From Tetradesmus obliquus (Eukaryota > Chlorophyta > Chlorophyceae > Sphaeropleales > Scenedesmaceae): 64,000 bases of DNA. The notes beneath the pieces are model-generated. The model was not told where the DNA came from and made no database searches. It worked only from the letters and a program-made list of their open reading frames with translations. The position numbers and the translations under genes are program-made. The stretch spans positions 4,312,501 to 4,376,500 of the forward strand of contig CP126192.1 in assembly GCA_030272155.1 (NCBI GenBank), read 5' to 3'. Below, in pieces: positions 1-13,800 of the stretch. Numbering within the stretch: the stretch's first letter is position 1; each line of letters begins with the position of its first letter.

Positions 1-88
1 AAGGAACTTTGCTCGCCCCAAGGCACACCACACGTGCACGTGCCGTGCTGTCGACGCAATTTGTGTGCCATCTCACCTGGTTCTGCAG
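1..88 (+). other. 3' end of an intron inside KS0
   Basis: No coding sequence belonging to the polyketide synthase is read here. The stretch ends in a pyrimidine-rich tract and TTCTGCAG, after which GCACCAATGCC starts the conserved KS motif GTNAH with the first Gly codon split across the intron. The same intron position is seen before GTNAH in KS2 (acceptor at 12466). Confidence 0.8.
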
Positions 89-1075
89 GCACCAATGCCC
101 ACATCATCTTGAAGTCCTCTGACAGCAAGACAGCACCGCCAGCAGCAGCAGCAGCAGTGGCCTGGCAGAGGCACCGGCTGTTCCCCACACCACCAGCCAA
201 CAGGATGCTGGGCAGCTTCAGCAAGCCTGACGCAGCAGCAGCAGCATTTGAGGTGCAGCTCAGCTTGCCGCTGCTGTCATTCCTGTGGGACCACCAAGTG
301 GCAGGCAGTGTGGTGTTCCCTGGTGCTGGCTACATTGAAGTGGCTGCTGCTGCACTGTCTACCCTTGCAGCACAGAGCAGCAGTAGCAAGGCAGGCACAC
401 TGGCACTGGCTGCAGTGTCAATACCAGCCCCGTTGGTGCTGCCAGCTGCTCTGTCAGATGGTGTGCTGCCAACGCTGGTGTGTGAGATCAGTGCAGCAAA
501 AGGCCGCGTGTACATCACCTCTGTGAGTGCTGCTCGCCATGAGGCCAGTGCTGCTAAGGTGCTGCACATGACATGCACAGCAGCGTCAGTACAGCCGCAG
601 AATGAGCCAGCAAGCACAGCAACAGCACCCACAGCTGCAGCACGCGCTTCCCTGCTGCACCAGCTCATCCCTGGGTTTGCAGCAGCAGCGGTGGCAGCAG
701 CTGCGGGCCGCCAGCAGCCAACAGTAGCAGCAATTGCAGCTCCAACAGAGGCAGCGGATGGGCTGATTCTTCACCCTGCAAGCCTTGACAGCTGCCTGCA
801 GCTGGGTGCTGTCCCCAGCAGCACAACAGCAGAGGTTGTATTGCGGGTGCCTGCCGGCATTGACCTGGTCAGCCTGCCCACAAGTTCAGCTGACAGCTCA
901 GCATCAGAGGCAGCAGTTGGCGGCCGCTGGGCAACCATGATGCCACGCAGCAGCAGCAGCACAGCAGTGCCTGCCGGTGCTCTGCTGTTGGATTACATCA
1001 TTGCAGAGCAATACGGCAGTGTCTGCTGCAGTGTGTCTGGGATGCTGGCAAAGCAGACTACCCGGCAGGCCTTGG

Positions 1076-1106
<31 letters not shown>

Positions 1107-4030
1107 TAGTGCTGCAGCTGGTGCGCCAGTGCCTGTTGTGAGGCCTGCTGCAGGTGTTGCAGCTGGTGCAGCAGCAGCTGATGAAGCTGACAGGCAGAAG
1201 GCACAGCAGGAGATGCTGTATGAGGTGCTCTGGGCAGCTGATGAGCCGTGGACAGAAGGTGATGCCACTGCAGATGTTGCCACTAGCAGCTTTGCGCTTG
1301 CAGCGGACGCAGGCGCCCCTGTTGCTGCAGCTGTTGCTTTGGCATCTACTGCACTGTCTGTACTGCAGACTGCAGCAGCAGACAGTGCTGCTGCCGTGCG
1401 CATGCAGCTGCCAGAACCTGTAGCAGCAGCAGGTCCAGGCAGTTTGGTGCTTGGTGGAAATGCACCTGGACAGCTGCTAGGCATGGCCAAGTCAGCGGCC
1501 CTTGAACTGCCAGCAACAGCTTTTGAAATTGTGAATGCAGATGTAGCCGACATTCGACGTGACCAGCCGCCAGCTAGCATTCAGGTGCTGGAGCAACCAG
1601 CAGAGACAACACTTGGTGGCAGCTATGGCCTTGACGTCACAGCAGCAACCAGCTTCAAACCTACCCTGGTGCGTAGCATCGGCAGCAGCGAGAGCGTTAG
1701 CCAGCCGCTGCAGCTTGTGCCGTCGCCTCGTGGTGCGTTCAGCAGCCTGGTGCCCCGAGCTGTGCAGCTGCAGGGGCTGCCAGCAGGGCAGGTGGGGGTG
1801 CGGGTGGCAGCAGTGGGCATCAACTTCAGGGACGTGCTCAACGTGCTGGGCATGTACCCAGGAGACCCGGGCGCACCAGGCAGCGATGTGGCGGGCGTGG
1901 TGGTGGCTGCTGCCAGCAGCAGCAGCTTGCAGCCAGGGCAGGCAGTGTTTGGGCTGTCAGTGGGTGCACTGGGCACAGCGGTGGCCTGCTCAGAGCAGAC
2001 ACTGGTGGCCATGCCTCCCTGCCTGTCCTACGAGGCAGCCTCCAGCATGCCCACTGTGTTCATCACCGCGCAGATGGTAATGGGAGCGGTGACAGGCGTG
2101 CAGCCAGGCGAGCGTGTGCTGGTGCACGCAGCTGCTGGCGGTGTTGGCCTGGCTGCAGCGCAGGTGCTGCGCGTGCTGGGTGCCGTGCCGGTTGCCACTG
2201 CTGGCAGCCCCTCCAAGCGCAGCCTGCTGCGCTCCCTGGGTGTGCAGCATGTGGTTGGCTCGCGTGACACCCAGTTTGTGGGCCCCCTGGCGTGCCTTGG
2301 CGGCGTTGATGTGGTGCTGAACAGCCTGACCTCCCCGGGCATGCTGGGCGGCAGCCTGTCAGTGCTGCGGCGTGGTGGGCGCTTTGTGGAGATCGGCAAG
2401 AGGGACATCTGGGCACCAGCAGCAGCAGCAGCTGAGCGGCCTGACGTTGCGTACAGCCTGCTTGCTGTGGACTTCCTGCCTGATGAGGGTGTGCAGTCTG
2501 CACTGCAGCGGGTGGCAGCAGGCGTTGCAGCAGGCCAGCTGGCTCCACTGCCGACAGTCAGCTACAGCCTCAGCTCTGCAGCAGCAGCGCTGCGCCAGAT
2601 GAGCCAGGCGCGGCATGTTGGCAAGGTGGTGGTGACCAGCAGCCAACCCAGCCAGCCCTGCCATGTAATTGGGCGTGTGCTTGTGACAGGTGGCCTGGGT
2701 GCTCTGGGCACACTGGTGGCTCGGTGGCTGGCAGGCAACAGCGTGCGGCAGCTGCACTTGCTGGGTAGGTCAGGCAAGCTGCAGGCAGGGTCCAGTATTG
2801 AGCAGCTGTTGAGCAACAGCTGCAGCCAGGTGATAGTCAGCCAGTGTGATGCTGGCTTCAGTGAGGACCTGGCAGCAGTGCTGGGCAGCAGCAGGCAGCT
2901 GCTGCCTGTTGAGGCGATCATTCATGCAGGCGGTGTGTTGGCAGACGCCACACTGCAGCAGCAGAAGCTGCAGAGTGTGCGGCAGGTGTCAGCCGCCAAG
3001 CTGTCATCTGTGGCTGCTTTCAACATGGTCAGCCAACAGCAGCCAGTGCGCAGCATTGTTCACTTCAGCAGTGTTGCCAGCCTGCTGGGTTCTCCTGGCC
3101 AGGCCAACTACGCAGCAGCCAATGCAGGGCTGGACGCTGCTGCTGGTGCGGCACAGCTGGCAGGCATCCCTGCGGTGTCTGTGCAGTGGGGTGCGTGGGC
3201 TGGCGGCGGCATGGCTGCTGCCGATGCGCAGACTGCCGCGCGTGTTGAGCGCATGGGCATGAGCCTGATCAGCGCAGCAGCAGGATTGGCGGCACTGGAG
3301 GCAGCAGTCTCAGGCGTCACCAGTAGCATCAACGCTGCATCTACAGTTGCTGCTGTGCCCTTCCTGTGGCCGCAGTTTGTGCAGCGTCAGCTGCAGCGAG
3401 GTGCTGACCTCAGCATGTTTGATGAGTTCAGTGCTGGCCTGATTGCAGCTGGTCAGGCAGCAGAAGCAGGCCCAGCAGAAGGAGTGCAGCCTGCTGTGTC
3501 GCTTGATGCAGTCAAGGCTGCGGTGCACAGCTCGGTGCAGGAAGTGCTGGGCAGCACTGTGGCTGATGACCAGCCCCTGATGGCTGCAGGACTGGACTCC
3601 CTGGGCTCAGTGGTAAGGTGGCATTTATCCGGCTGCTTGTGCTGGGTTACAGTTACAGTGCACCTGCAGCGAGATGCACACGGTCTCTTTGTAAGGCCAG
3701 CATGCCACGTCTCATGCTGGGTAGCATGCAACCAACGCTGCCTTCATAAGTATTGGCATTTCTCCCAGCCGGCATGCACTGCACAAACCTGACCATATGG
3801 CTGGGTGGACTCAACTGACCACCCACAGCTGACACCAACAGCCGCGCTAATCGGGGATGTTTGCAACCAAACAAACTACGCTGTGCTTGGTCTTCACTTT
3901 TGCAGGAGCTGCGCAACACGCTGGAGTCCAGGCTGGGCCTCAGGCTGCCTCCAACTGTCATCTTCGACTTCCCCACAGTCTCAGCCATCACTGGCTTTGT
4001 TGGCACCAAGCTGGCAGCACAAACCAGGCC
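89..4030 (+). other. PKS module 0: KS tail, DH, ER, KR, ACP
   Basis: The region starts with the last KS residues (GTNAHIIL) and passes within about 20 residues to a WQRHRLF motif. The dehydratase (about 190-1080) has the HxxxGxxxxP site in [12 protein letters not shown] and the second catalytic Asp in [11 protein letters not shown]. The enoylreductase (about 1715-2640) has FRDVLNVLG and the nucleotide loop [11 protein letters not shown]. The ketoreductase (about 2670-3370) has VTGGLGALG, the Ser of [10 protein letters not shown] and the Tyr of [11 protein letters not shown]. The ACP is split by an intron at 3613-3905 just after GLDSLGSV and resumes with [11 protein letters not shown]. All four processing domains look intact, so the expected step is full reduction to a methylene. 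The ER-KR stretch is almost identical to that of module 2. Confidence 0.9.
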
Positions 4031-7000
4031 AGCAGCAGCAGCAGCGCAGAGGCAGGCCAGGCCTGCTGCGCTGCCTGCGGCTCAGCTGCCTGCCGTGCAG
4101 CTGCAGCAGCTGCCAGCAGCAGCAGCTGGACCCACTGCAGCGCTGGCAGTCGTTGGTGTTGCTTGCAGGCTGCCGCAGGATGTGAAGCTGGCAGGCAACC
4201 TAGCGCAGATTGACACTGTCAGCCGCGTGCCTTTCAACCGCTGGGACCTACAGTTTGCAACCAAGGTGGCTGGAGAGCAGCAGACCAGCTTTGGCAGCTT
4301 TGCATGCGGCATTGCTGGCTTTGATGCAGCAGCGTTTGGCCTGCCTGAGGCTGAGGCTGTGCTGCTTGACCCGCAGCAGCGGCTGCTGATGGAGGTTGCC
4401 TGGGAGCTGCTGGCTGGCTCATCAGCTGCAGGCAGGGCCAGCAGCAGCAGCAGCTCTGCTGCAGATGCCGCTGCGTACAGGGCAGGCTGTGGCGTGTTTG
4501 TAGGCGTGTCATCCCGTGACTACTTCACGCTTGGAAAGCAGTACTCCCAGGTGAGCAAACCCGGTCGTACCCCGTCGCAAGGCGCAGCATGACATTGCAT
4601 GGCTAGCGATTGTTGACGTTGAATGGGTTATTTGCCTGTGAGTTAGCGGACACATGTCCAGTGCCTGCATTGTGACTTCCGCCGCAAGCCCTGTGTTGAT
4701 TGCGTGACCCGCCGGCTGCCTGTGCCTGTCTCCCTGGCGCCTTTTCCTGCTGCTCCTGCTGCTCCTGCTGCAGGCTGTCACTGCCTACAGCGCAACCGCC
4801 ACCACCCTGTCAGTCATCTCTGGCAGGCTCAGCTACAGCTTCGCCCTGTCAGGGCCTGCTGTGTCTGTTGACATCGCCTGCTCATCATCCTTGGTGGCCG
4901 CCCATGGCGCTGCCAATGCAATGAGGCTGGGCCAGGCAGCAGCAGCATTTGTTGGCGGCGTCAACCTCACGCTGTCACCAGACACACCAGCCATGTTCAC
5001 ACGTGCAGGTACGGCCAGAGCAGCAGTGTTTGTGTTGAGCTTGCAAAGCAATGCCAACAACACAGTATGTGCGGCATCCTGTGCCAGACGGAGTTGCAGC
5101 AATAGTGCCAGCCTTTCGGATCCAGCATACGATTCAATGTTGCTGATGCTGCAGGCACAATGCCAGCAGGTGCTTGCTGTAATAAACACTAACTGAGATT
5201 TGTTGTGTCTGATCCGCACTACAGGCATGCTGTCGCCGGAGGGCCGCTGCAAGACGCTGGACGCTTCTGCCGACGGCTACGTGCGCGCCGAGGCAGTCGG
5301 CGGCCTGCTGCTCGAGCACTTGAGCAGCAACAGCACCAGCAGCCCGCAGCAACTGCTGGCTGTCTTTGCTGGCTCTGCTGTCAACCAGGATGGCCGCAGC
5401 AGCAGCTTGACTGCGCCCAACGGCCCTGCACAGCAGCAGGTGCTGCGCGCAGCGCTTGCCAATGCGGGCTTGGAGCCTGGCGAGATGTCTGGCCTGTCAA
5501 TGCATGGCACAGGCACCCCACTGGGTGAGTGACTGCTTGTTGCGGTAATGCTTCCTGTTGTTGACCATGTCTGCAGTTCACTGTGAGTGTCCCAGCTTGC
5601 AGCATATGGCTCCTTAACAATGCGCGTCTCACATATGTTGTGTCGGTCGAGTAATTTATCAGTAACCTTCTCCACTGGCTGCCTCTGCATTCTTGCAGGT
5701 GACCCCATTGAGATTGGTGCAGCAGCGGAGGTGCTAGTGGCCACACCGGTTGCAGCAGCAGCACCTCAGCAGCGCCCGCAGCCCCTTGTGTTGCTGTCAA
5801 GCAAGGCTGCATTCGGCCACTCAGAGCCAGGTGCAGGCGTGGTTGGCCTGGTGTATGCAGTGGCAGCAATGCAGCAGAGTGCAGTGCTGCCCATCAGCCA
5901 CCTGCGCAACCTGAACCCCATGGTGGCAAGTACTGTGGAGGCAGCAGCAGGGCCTGGCAGCAGGCATTGGGTCATGCCTAAGGTAGCAGCTGGGTGGGCA
6001 GAGGCAGCAGCAGCAGCAGCACACAAGGTGGTTGGGACCAGTGGTTTTGCATACCAGGGGACAAATGCACATGCCATCCTGCGCGGTGCAGGCAGTACTG
6101 CTTCCAGCAAGGCAGCAACTGCCCAGGTGGCTGTGCCGTGGCAGCAGCAGCACTTCTGGATGCTGCCACAGCTGTCACTGCTTGCGCAGAAGGCGCTGCT
6201 GCAGTGGAACAGGTCTGGCAGGCAGCTGGTGTTCCAGAGCAGGCTGTCGCACCCAATGCTAGCTATGCTGTGGGACCATCAGGTGTCAGGACAGGTGCTG
6301 CTGCCAGGCGCTGCAATGCTGGAGGCAGCGGCAGCAGCCGGCGCAGCAGCAGTGGGGACGGCACTAGCAGCAGGCGGCAGCAGGCAGCTGCTGCTTGCTG
6401 GTGTTGCCATCCATGCACCCTGCGTGCTGCCTGGCTTGCAGCGAGGAGCAGATGCAGCAGAACCTGCTGTGATGCTGAATTGTGAGGTGGATGTCAGCAC
6501 TGGTGCGCTGCTGTTGTCCTCAACTGGAGCTTCCACAGCAACTCGCCAGGTGCACCTCAGTGCCAGCTTCAGCGCGTGCGCAGCGCAGCTGCAGCCACAG
6601 CAGCTGCAACAGACACAGGAGGCTAGCCCTGCTCAAGCAATGCCATGGCTGCAGCAGCTGCTGGCTGCCGCTGCCTCAAAGCGCGCAAGCAGCAGAGAAG
6701 CGGGTATCGCTGCAGCGGCATATGGTGCATGCAAAGCAACAGCCACAGATGGGTTCTTCCTGCAGCCTGCGCTGCTCGACAATGCATTCCAGCTGTCTGC
6801 TGCTGCAGCAGCAGCACAGCCTGGTGCGCACAGTGGCAGGCTTCTTGTGCCTGCTGCTGTTGATGCGCTGCTGGTGCCTGCGCACCAGCATATGCACCTG
6901 AACCCGCCAGCACCAACAAGGCATGCAGCGGCAGCAGCGGCACACTTGGCAGCCAATGGCAGGAGCAGCAGCACAAATCTTCACCTGTGTGGCGAGGTAG

Positions 7001-10000
7001 ATAGTCCCGTGTGTGTTGTGAACGGCTTGGTGGCTAAGGAGCTCACTTTGGCAGCAGCCAAGCCTGCAGCAGCAGCAGGGCCCAGGCCTGCAGCTGCAGC
7101 AGCTGCTGTTGAAGAAGTTGAGATGCTATACACTGTTGCACATGTTGCGTCGCACCCAGCAGATGCCAGCAGCTTGCAGCCGCCCAGCAGCCAGCAGGGT
7201 GTTGATGTGCAGCTGCAGCAGCCGGCAGCAGCAGACATGTTTGCTGCTGCGCTCAGCGCAGTGCAGAGCAGCCTCGCCACTGGCGGCAGCAGGGCAATGG
7301 CTGTGCAGGCAGTGCTGGCAGCACAGACAGCAGCAGCTGGGTGCTGCCCCGCTGTTGGCAGCACGAGTGCAGGAGGCCTGGAAGGATTGTTGAAGGCACT
7401 GGATCAGGAAGCAGGCAGCTGGAAGGTTAGCTTTGCAGAGACAGATGCAGCAATGCTGCCAGCATCTATCAGCTTTGCAGCTGGCAGCGATGCAGGCACA
7501 GCTGATGGGCCGTACGGCTGTAGCATTAGCTCAAGTGTGCACTATGCTGCCGAACTGGTCCCTGCTGAGTTCCCTGCTGCACCCAAGCCACATAACCTGG
7601 TGCCTGCGCCTCGTGGTGCGTTCAGCAGCCTGGTGCCCCGCGCTGTGCAGCTGCATGGGCTGCCAGCAGGGCAGGTGGGGGTGCGGGTGGCAGCAGTGGG
7701 CATCAACTTCAGGGACGTGCTCAACGTGCTGGGCATGTACCCAGGAGACCCGGGCGCACCAGGCAGCGATGTGGCAGGCGTGGTGGTGGCTGCTGCCAGC
7801 AGCAGCAGCTTGCAGCCAGGGCAGGCAGTGTTTGGGCTGTCAGTGGGTGCACTGGGCACAGCAGTGGCCTGCTCAGAGCAGACACTGGTGGCCATGCCTC
7901 CCTGCCTGTCCTACGAGGCAGCCTCCAGCATGCCCACTGTGTTCATCACCGCGCAGATGGCAATGGGAGCGGTGACAGGCGTGCAGCCAGGCGAGCGTGT
8001 GCTGGTGCACGCAGCTGCTGGCGGTGTTGGCCTGGCTGCAGCGCAGGTGCTGCGCGTGCTGGGTGCCGTGCCAGTTGCCACTGCTGGCAGCCCCTCCAAG
8101 CGCAGCCTGCTGCGCTCCCTGGGTGTGCAGCATGTGGTTGGCTCGCGTGACACCCAGTTTGTGGGCCCCCTGGCGTGCCTTGGCGGCGTTGATGTGGTGC
8201 TAAACAGCCTGACCTCCCCGGGCATGCTGGGCGGCAGCCTGTCAGTGCTGCGGCGTGGTGGGCGCTTTGTGGAGATCGGCAAGAGGGACATCTGGGCACC
8301 AGCAGCGGCAGCAGCTGAGCGGCCTGACGTTGCGTACAGCCTGCTTGCTGTGGACTTCCTGCCTGATGAGGGTGTGCAGTCTGCACTGCAGCGGGTGGCA
8401 GCAGGCGTTGCGGCAGGCCAGCTGGCCCCGCTGCCAACAGTCAGCTACAGCCTCAGCTCTGCAGTAGCAGCGCTGCGCCAGATGAGCCAGGCGCGGCATG
8501 TTGGCAAGGTGGTGGTGACCACAGCAGCAGCAGCATCCAGCTACAGCTCAGCCAGCCACCCTCAGCTGTCATTCAGGCAGGAGCTAACAGGTGGTGCGGC
8601 AGTTGTCACTGGTGGCCTAGGTGCATTGGGTGTGTTGGTGTCTCGCTGGCTAGCCCAGCAGGGCATCTCTCAGCTCATCCTGCTCAGCCGCACAGGCAAG
8701 CTGTCTGTGCAGCAGCACCAGCAGCTGCGCAATCTAACACAGTGCATTCCTTCAGTGGAGGTGACAGCTAGGCAGGCAGACGTCAGCATGTCGGCTGACG
8801 CAGCAGATGTGTTCAGCCCTGGCAAGAACAGCAGGCCAGTTCTCCTGGTGATGCATGCTGGGGGTGTGCTGGATGATAGGCTGATTGTTAACCAGACGAT
8901 GCTGTCTGGTAGGCAGGTGATGGCTCCCAAGCTTGCTACACTGCAGCTCTGGATGCAGGCAATGCAGCAGCAGCCTTCAGCAGCGCATGTCCTCTTCAGC
9001 AGTGTTGCCAGCCTGCTGGGTTCTCCTGGCCAGGCCAACTACGCAGCAGCCAATGCAGGGCTGGACGCTGCTGCTGGTGCGGCACAGCTGGCAGGCATCC
9101 CTGCGGTGTCTGTGCAGTGGGGTGCGTGGGCTGGCGGCGGCATGGCTGCTGCTGACACGCAGACTGCCGCGCGTGTTGAGCGCATGGGCATGAGCCTGAT
9201 CAGCGCAGCAGCAGGGCTGGCGGCACTGGAGGGAGTGATGGCTGCAACATCTGTCGGCGCATCAGCCGGCAAAGCAGCAGTGGTGGCAGCCATTCCGTTC
9301 AACTGGCAGCGCATGCTGCAGCGCCTGGGCCGCCCTACGCCTGGCTTCTTTGCAGAGTTTGCAGCAGAACAGCCTGAAGAGAAGCCAGCAGCGGGAGTTG
9401 CGGCTGTCAGGCGCCGTACAAGGCGTGGTGTGCAGCAGCAGCAGCAGGAGGCGCAGCAGCCTCGTCTGCTGGAGCAGGTTCAGTCAACAATCGTGTCCAT
9501 CCTGGGCCGCGAGGTGAGTGCTACTCTGTTGTGTCAGGCGTAGAATAGGGCTATGTACACTGTCGTTGATTTTTGACCCAGTCGAAGCACAAGAGTCCTC
9601 CCACCCACTGCACCCACTGTACTGGCGCCCTGTTGGAGGCTCTCCCAATCCAGGCAGTGCTGCCAAAGACAATTACTCTTGCGCAGTGCCCACAAGATGG
9701 CTGCAACTCCATCTGCCACCCGTGCCCCTTTCGCTCCCCTTTGCCCTCAGGTGCTTCCTGACGAGCCGCTGATGGCGGCCGGGCTGGACTCGCTGGGCAG
9801 CGTGGAGCTGCGCAACAGCCTGGAGGAGGCCCTGGGCACGCCACTGCCCCCGACGCTGGTGAGGCGCTGCGGCTGTGACGACCAGTTCAGCCTGTGTCTG
9901 TTTACCTGCATGTGTTGATGTTGTCATGAGTACCGGCGTGTTTGCTTGTGCTGCACTGGCAAAGCTAAGCTCTGGCAAGTCAGCACCGGTGAGATGCATT

Positions 10001-10826
10001 GAACTCTACACATACCTGACTGGCTACTTTGCTGCTGCCTCTGCTGTGCAACCCCAGGTGTTTGACTTCCCGACAGCTGCAGCCATTGCAGAGTACGTGG
10101 CCACCAAGCTACCTGCAGCTGCTGCAGCAGTCATTGAGGTCAGCGAGGAAGAAGAGGAGGCAGGCGCCTGGGAGGCAGCCGTGCATGCTGGCGGCTTCAT
10201 GCCTGCATACACAGCAGCAGGCGCTGCAGCACCAGCTGCGGTGCTAGCCGTCACAGCCTTCACTAGCAGGGTGTCCCGCAACATCTGGGCTGAGAACTTC
10301 TCAGCTGATGCTGTTGGTGCTGTGCCGCTTGAGCGCTGGGATCCTGAAGGGGCGTGGGCCTCATCCCTGCTAGATACCCCAGCTGCTGGTGGTGCTGCTT
10401 CAAAGCCAAATCCTGTGCGCTTTGGCGTCTTCCTGCCACCAGACATGGCGGCTGCATTTGACGCAGCTGCACTGGGGATGTCTGCGGCAGAGGCTGTGCT
10501 AATGGATCCGCAGCAGCGCCTGCTGATGGAGGTGTTTGCAGAGGCCCTTGGCAGCAGCAGCATGGCCGGAGGTGCTGCTGGGCCCACTGGCGTGTATGTT
10601 GGCATCTCAAGCATGGACTACCAGAAGCTTGCAGCACGCTACGTGGCAGGCGTGACAGCGTACAGCGCAACAGGTGCGGCCGTGTGCATGCTTGTCGCGA
10701 TTCTGTAAAGAGGTTGCATACATGGACTTGTACCTGACGACGTTTGTGAGGTGCTCTGCATGCCCATCTCCAGCTCAAACGCAGTGGTAGAATTCTAGCA
10801 TGATGCTCAATCTGTCGAATCTGGTG

Positions 10827-10887
<61 letters not shown>

Positions 10888-13800
10888 CAGGTGTGAGCCT
10901 GTCCGTGGCTGCTGGGCGGCTGTCGTATGCCTTTGGCCTGAAGGGGCCTGCCCTGGCCATCGACACAGCCTGCTCATCCTCGCTGGTGGCAGCACACACT
11001 GCTGCACTCAGCCTAAGATCTGGTGCCATTGCCAGCGCTGCTGCAGCTGGCGCGAACCTGACACTCACACCTGACACGCCAGCGATGTTCACCCGGGCTG
11101 GTGAGTTCAGCGGGAAGTGCCATGCGACAAGCAGTCTATGTCGTGACATTGGTTTGTCTGTGGCGTTTGCACCACAACACACACAGTCGTCTCGTCGCTG
11201 TTACTGCAGATCAGTCATGTTCAAGCTGTCAACAGGGCCAGCATCGATCACTGCAGTCTGTGCACACCTCATTGGCATGATGTGCCTGTTGCGTTCACGG
11301 GCTGCTGATACCCCTGCTGCTGTGCACACCCGCCCTGCAGGCATGCTGTCGCCGGAGGGCCGCTGCAAGACGCTGGATGCATCCGCTGACGGCTACGTGC
11401 GCGCTGAGGCAGTGGGTGCCATCATAATTGAGGCCTGGAGCGGCAGCAGCAGCAGCAGAGCTACACAGCAGGTCCTCGCGCTACTCGCAGGCTCCTCAGT
11501 CAATCAGGATGGCCGCAGCAGCAGCCTGACAGCGCCCAACGGCCCAGCACAGCAGGGGGTGCTGCGCGCAGCGCTGGCAGACGCGGGGCTGACACCCGCC
11601 TACATGTCAGGCCTGTCCATGCACGGCACAGGCACACCTCTTGGTGAGTCTGGTTGAAAATTGCTGGCTAACCTACTGTATGTTCACTGCATCTCTTTAG
11701 CAGTATGTTGCTTCTTGTTTGCTGTGCAAAGCTGATCTCTATGCTGGTTTGGCAAACACAACCTGCAGTCACGGCACTGCTGTCGGCAACTGTAGTGCCT
11801 CATGCTGCCATGGCAATGCCTGCTGCAGGTGACCCCATCGAGATTGGTGCAGCAGCAGAGGTGCTGGTGCCAAGCATCACCATGCCTGGCCTGCACCGCC
11901 TGCCACTGGCCCTCGCCAGCAGCAAGTCGTTCCTGGGACACAGCGAGCCAGCAGCTGGCGTGGTTGGCATGCTGCATGCAGCACACATGCTGGGGCATGC
12001 AGCGCTGCCTCCCATCGCACACTTGGTGCAGCTCAATCCATATGTTGAGGCAGCAGTAGCAGCCACCAGCGGGCACTGGAGCATGCCGCGACAGTCAGCT
12101 GGCCTTGTTGGGTTGGCAGCTGCTGATGGCACTTCACCCGAGCAGCAGGCGCTGCGCAACATTGGAACGTCTGCGTTCGCATTCCAAGGTGAGTTTCTTG
12201 CGTTGTATGCGCTTTGGTGGTCTGTGATTCACAGTGGTTCGACGCCTCGATGCAGTTATTCGACTGCGCATTGGTAAGACGATGCTGTTGTCTTTCGGTT
12301 CGATCGTGCAGTGGGTCGTCTGCACTGTGGTTGCCACCCGGCGTTGCATCTCTGAGAGTGTTTTGTAGTATGATGTATTTGACGCGGTGATGCTGAGCAA
12401 CGTGTGTGTTCAGGATGTGCAAGCAGCAGTCTCCACTCACACATGTCAATTCACAACTACCTGCAGGCACCAACGCACATGTTATTCTCCAGCAAACCAG
12501 CAGGACTGTGCCACACGCAGCAACGACACCAGCAGCAGGGCTGCTATGGCAGCGCCAGCAGCTGTGGCTGCTGCCTCGCAGCTACGCCCTCATTCGCAGC
12601 GTGTCCAGTGTTTCCAGGAGCACCACAACCTACGCTACTCAGCTGGCAGTGCCAGCCTTGGCCTTCATGTGGCAGCATAGGGTCAGTGGCCGCAGCATCA
12701 TGCCAGCAGCAGGCTTCCTGGAGGCAGCTGCAGCAGCAGTCAAGGCGCAGCTGCTGCCAGGGCCGCTGCAGCTGCAGCAGCAGCTGGTTCAGTCGCTGCT
12801 GCTGCTGGATGTTGCAGTGTCATCGCCGCTGCTGTTATCACAGTGGCAGGATGGCAGCATCACCCTGTTGGTGCAGCTCAATGCTGCAGAAGGGCTGGTG
12901 CAGGTGGCATCACTCAGCAGCAGCAGCTCCAAGCCAACACAGCACTTGACAGCACATGTGGCAGCAGCAGTGCAGCAAGTGCAGCCATCAGCAGCTCAGC
13001 ACAAGCCAGCCAGCTCAGCGGTCCTGCTACAGGTGATTCCAGGCTTGCAGAACCTGGCAGCTGCAGCGGCAGGTGCGGCAGCTGTCACAGCAGCGTCAGC
13101 AGCAGCACTGGACAAGGCGACCGCCCCAGCCCCTGCTGACCATCTGCTGCATCCAGCCCTGCTGGACTGTGCACTGCAGCTGGCGCTTGCTGACCCGCAG
13201 CAGCAGCAGCAAGAGGGCGGTAGCAGCTCAGCTGTAGAGGTCAAGGTGCCAGCAGCAGTGCAGGCGTTCCAAGTGCCTATCAGCGCTACGAGCAGCAGCA
13301 TTGCCTGGGCATCTGCAGTGACAATGCCTGGTGCTGAGTCAACCAGCAGCTACTGGCTAGTGGATGAACAGGGCAGCTTAGCTGGCAGCATCACAGGCCT
13401 ACTGGCCAAGCCGATAGCCAGGCAGGCAGCACCCGCAGAAGCCGCAGCTCCAGCAGCAGCAGCGACAAAGGCAGAAGCTGGCTGCCCTCTGTACCAGGTT
13501 GCCTACCAAGCAGATGCTCCAGACAGTGCAGAAGTCAGCACAGCAGAGCAGCTACAGCTCAGCAGCCAGCTCAGCCCAGCAGTAGCTGCAGCATCAGCAC
13601 TAGCAGTGCTGCAGGGTGGCCTTACAGTTGGCCTGGGGCTGCCAGCTAGCATGCTGTCTGTTGCTGGCCATAGCGGTACAGGGCTGTTAGGCAACAGCGG
13701 GCCTGTGGTGGCCCCTGGAAGCTTCAACAGCACTGGCAGCATGCTATGGGGTATGATGCGTGCTGCTGTGACTGAGACCGGGCAGCGACTGCAGCAGCTG

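Noticed and set aside
1623..2548. Long reverse-strand open frames in the PKS (for example 1623-2012, 2063-2548 and equivalents at 7546-8437 and 13986-14839)
   Set aside because: They mirror conserved forward-strand ER and KR coding sequence, repeat wherever that sequence repeats, and show no domain of their own.
34..3792. Treating each long open frame in 1-50000 as its own PKS gene
   Set aside because: Frames begin or end inside conserved KS, DH or ACP motifs, and splice-site joins restore those motifs in phase across every gap, so they are exons of one gene.
10800..10890. A protein start with a polyAla N-terminus before KS2
   Set aside because: The Ala run is the (CTG)19 tract of an intron. 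Splicing 10673 to 10891 gives the expected [14 protein letters not shown] sequence without it.
11935..11965. GHSEP strings as acyltransferase active sites
   Set aside because: They are the second catalytic His loop of KS domains (GHSEPAAG), found between GDPIE and GTNAH, not an AT GHSxG elbow.
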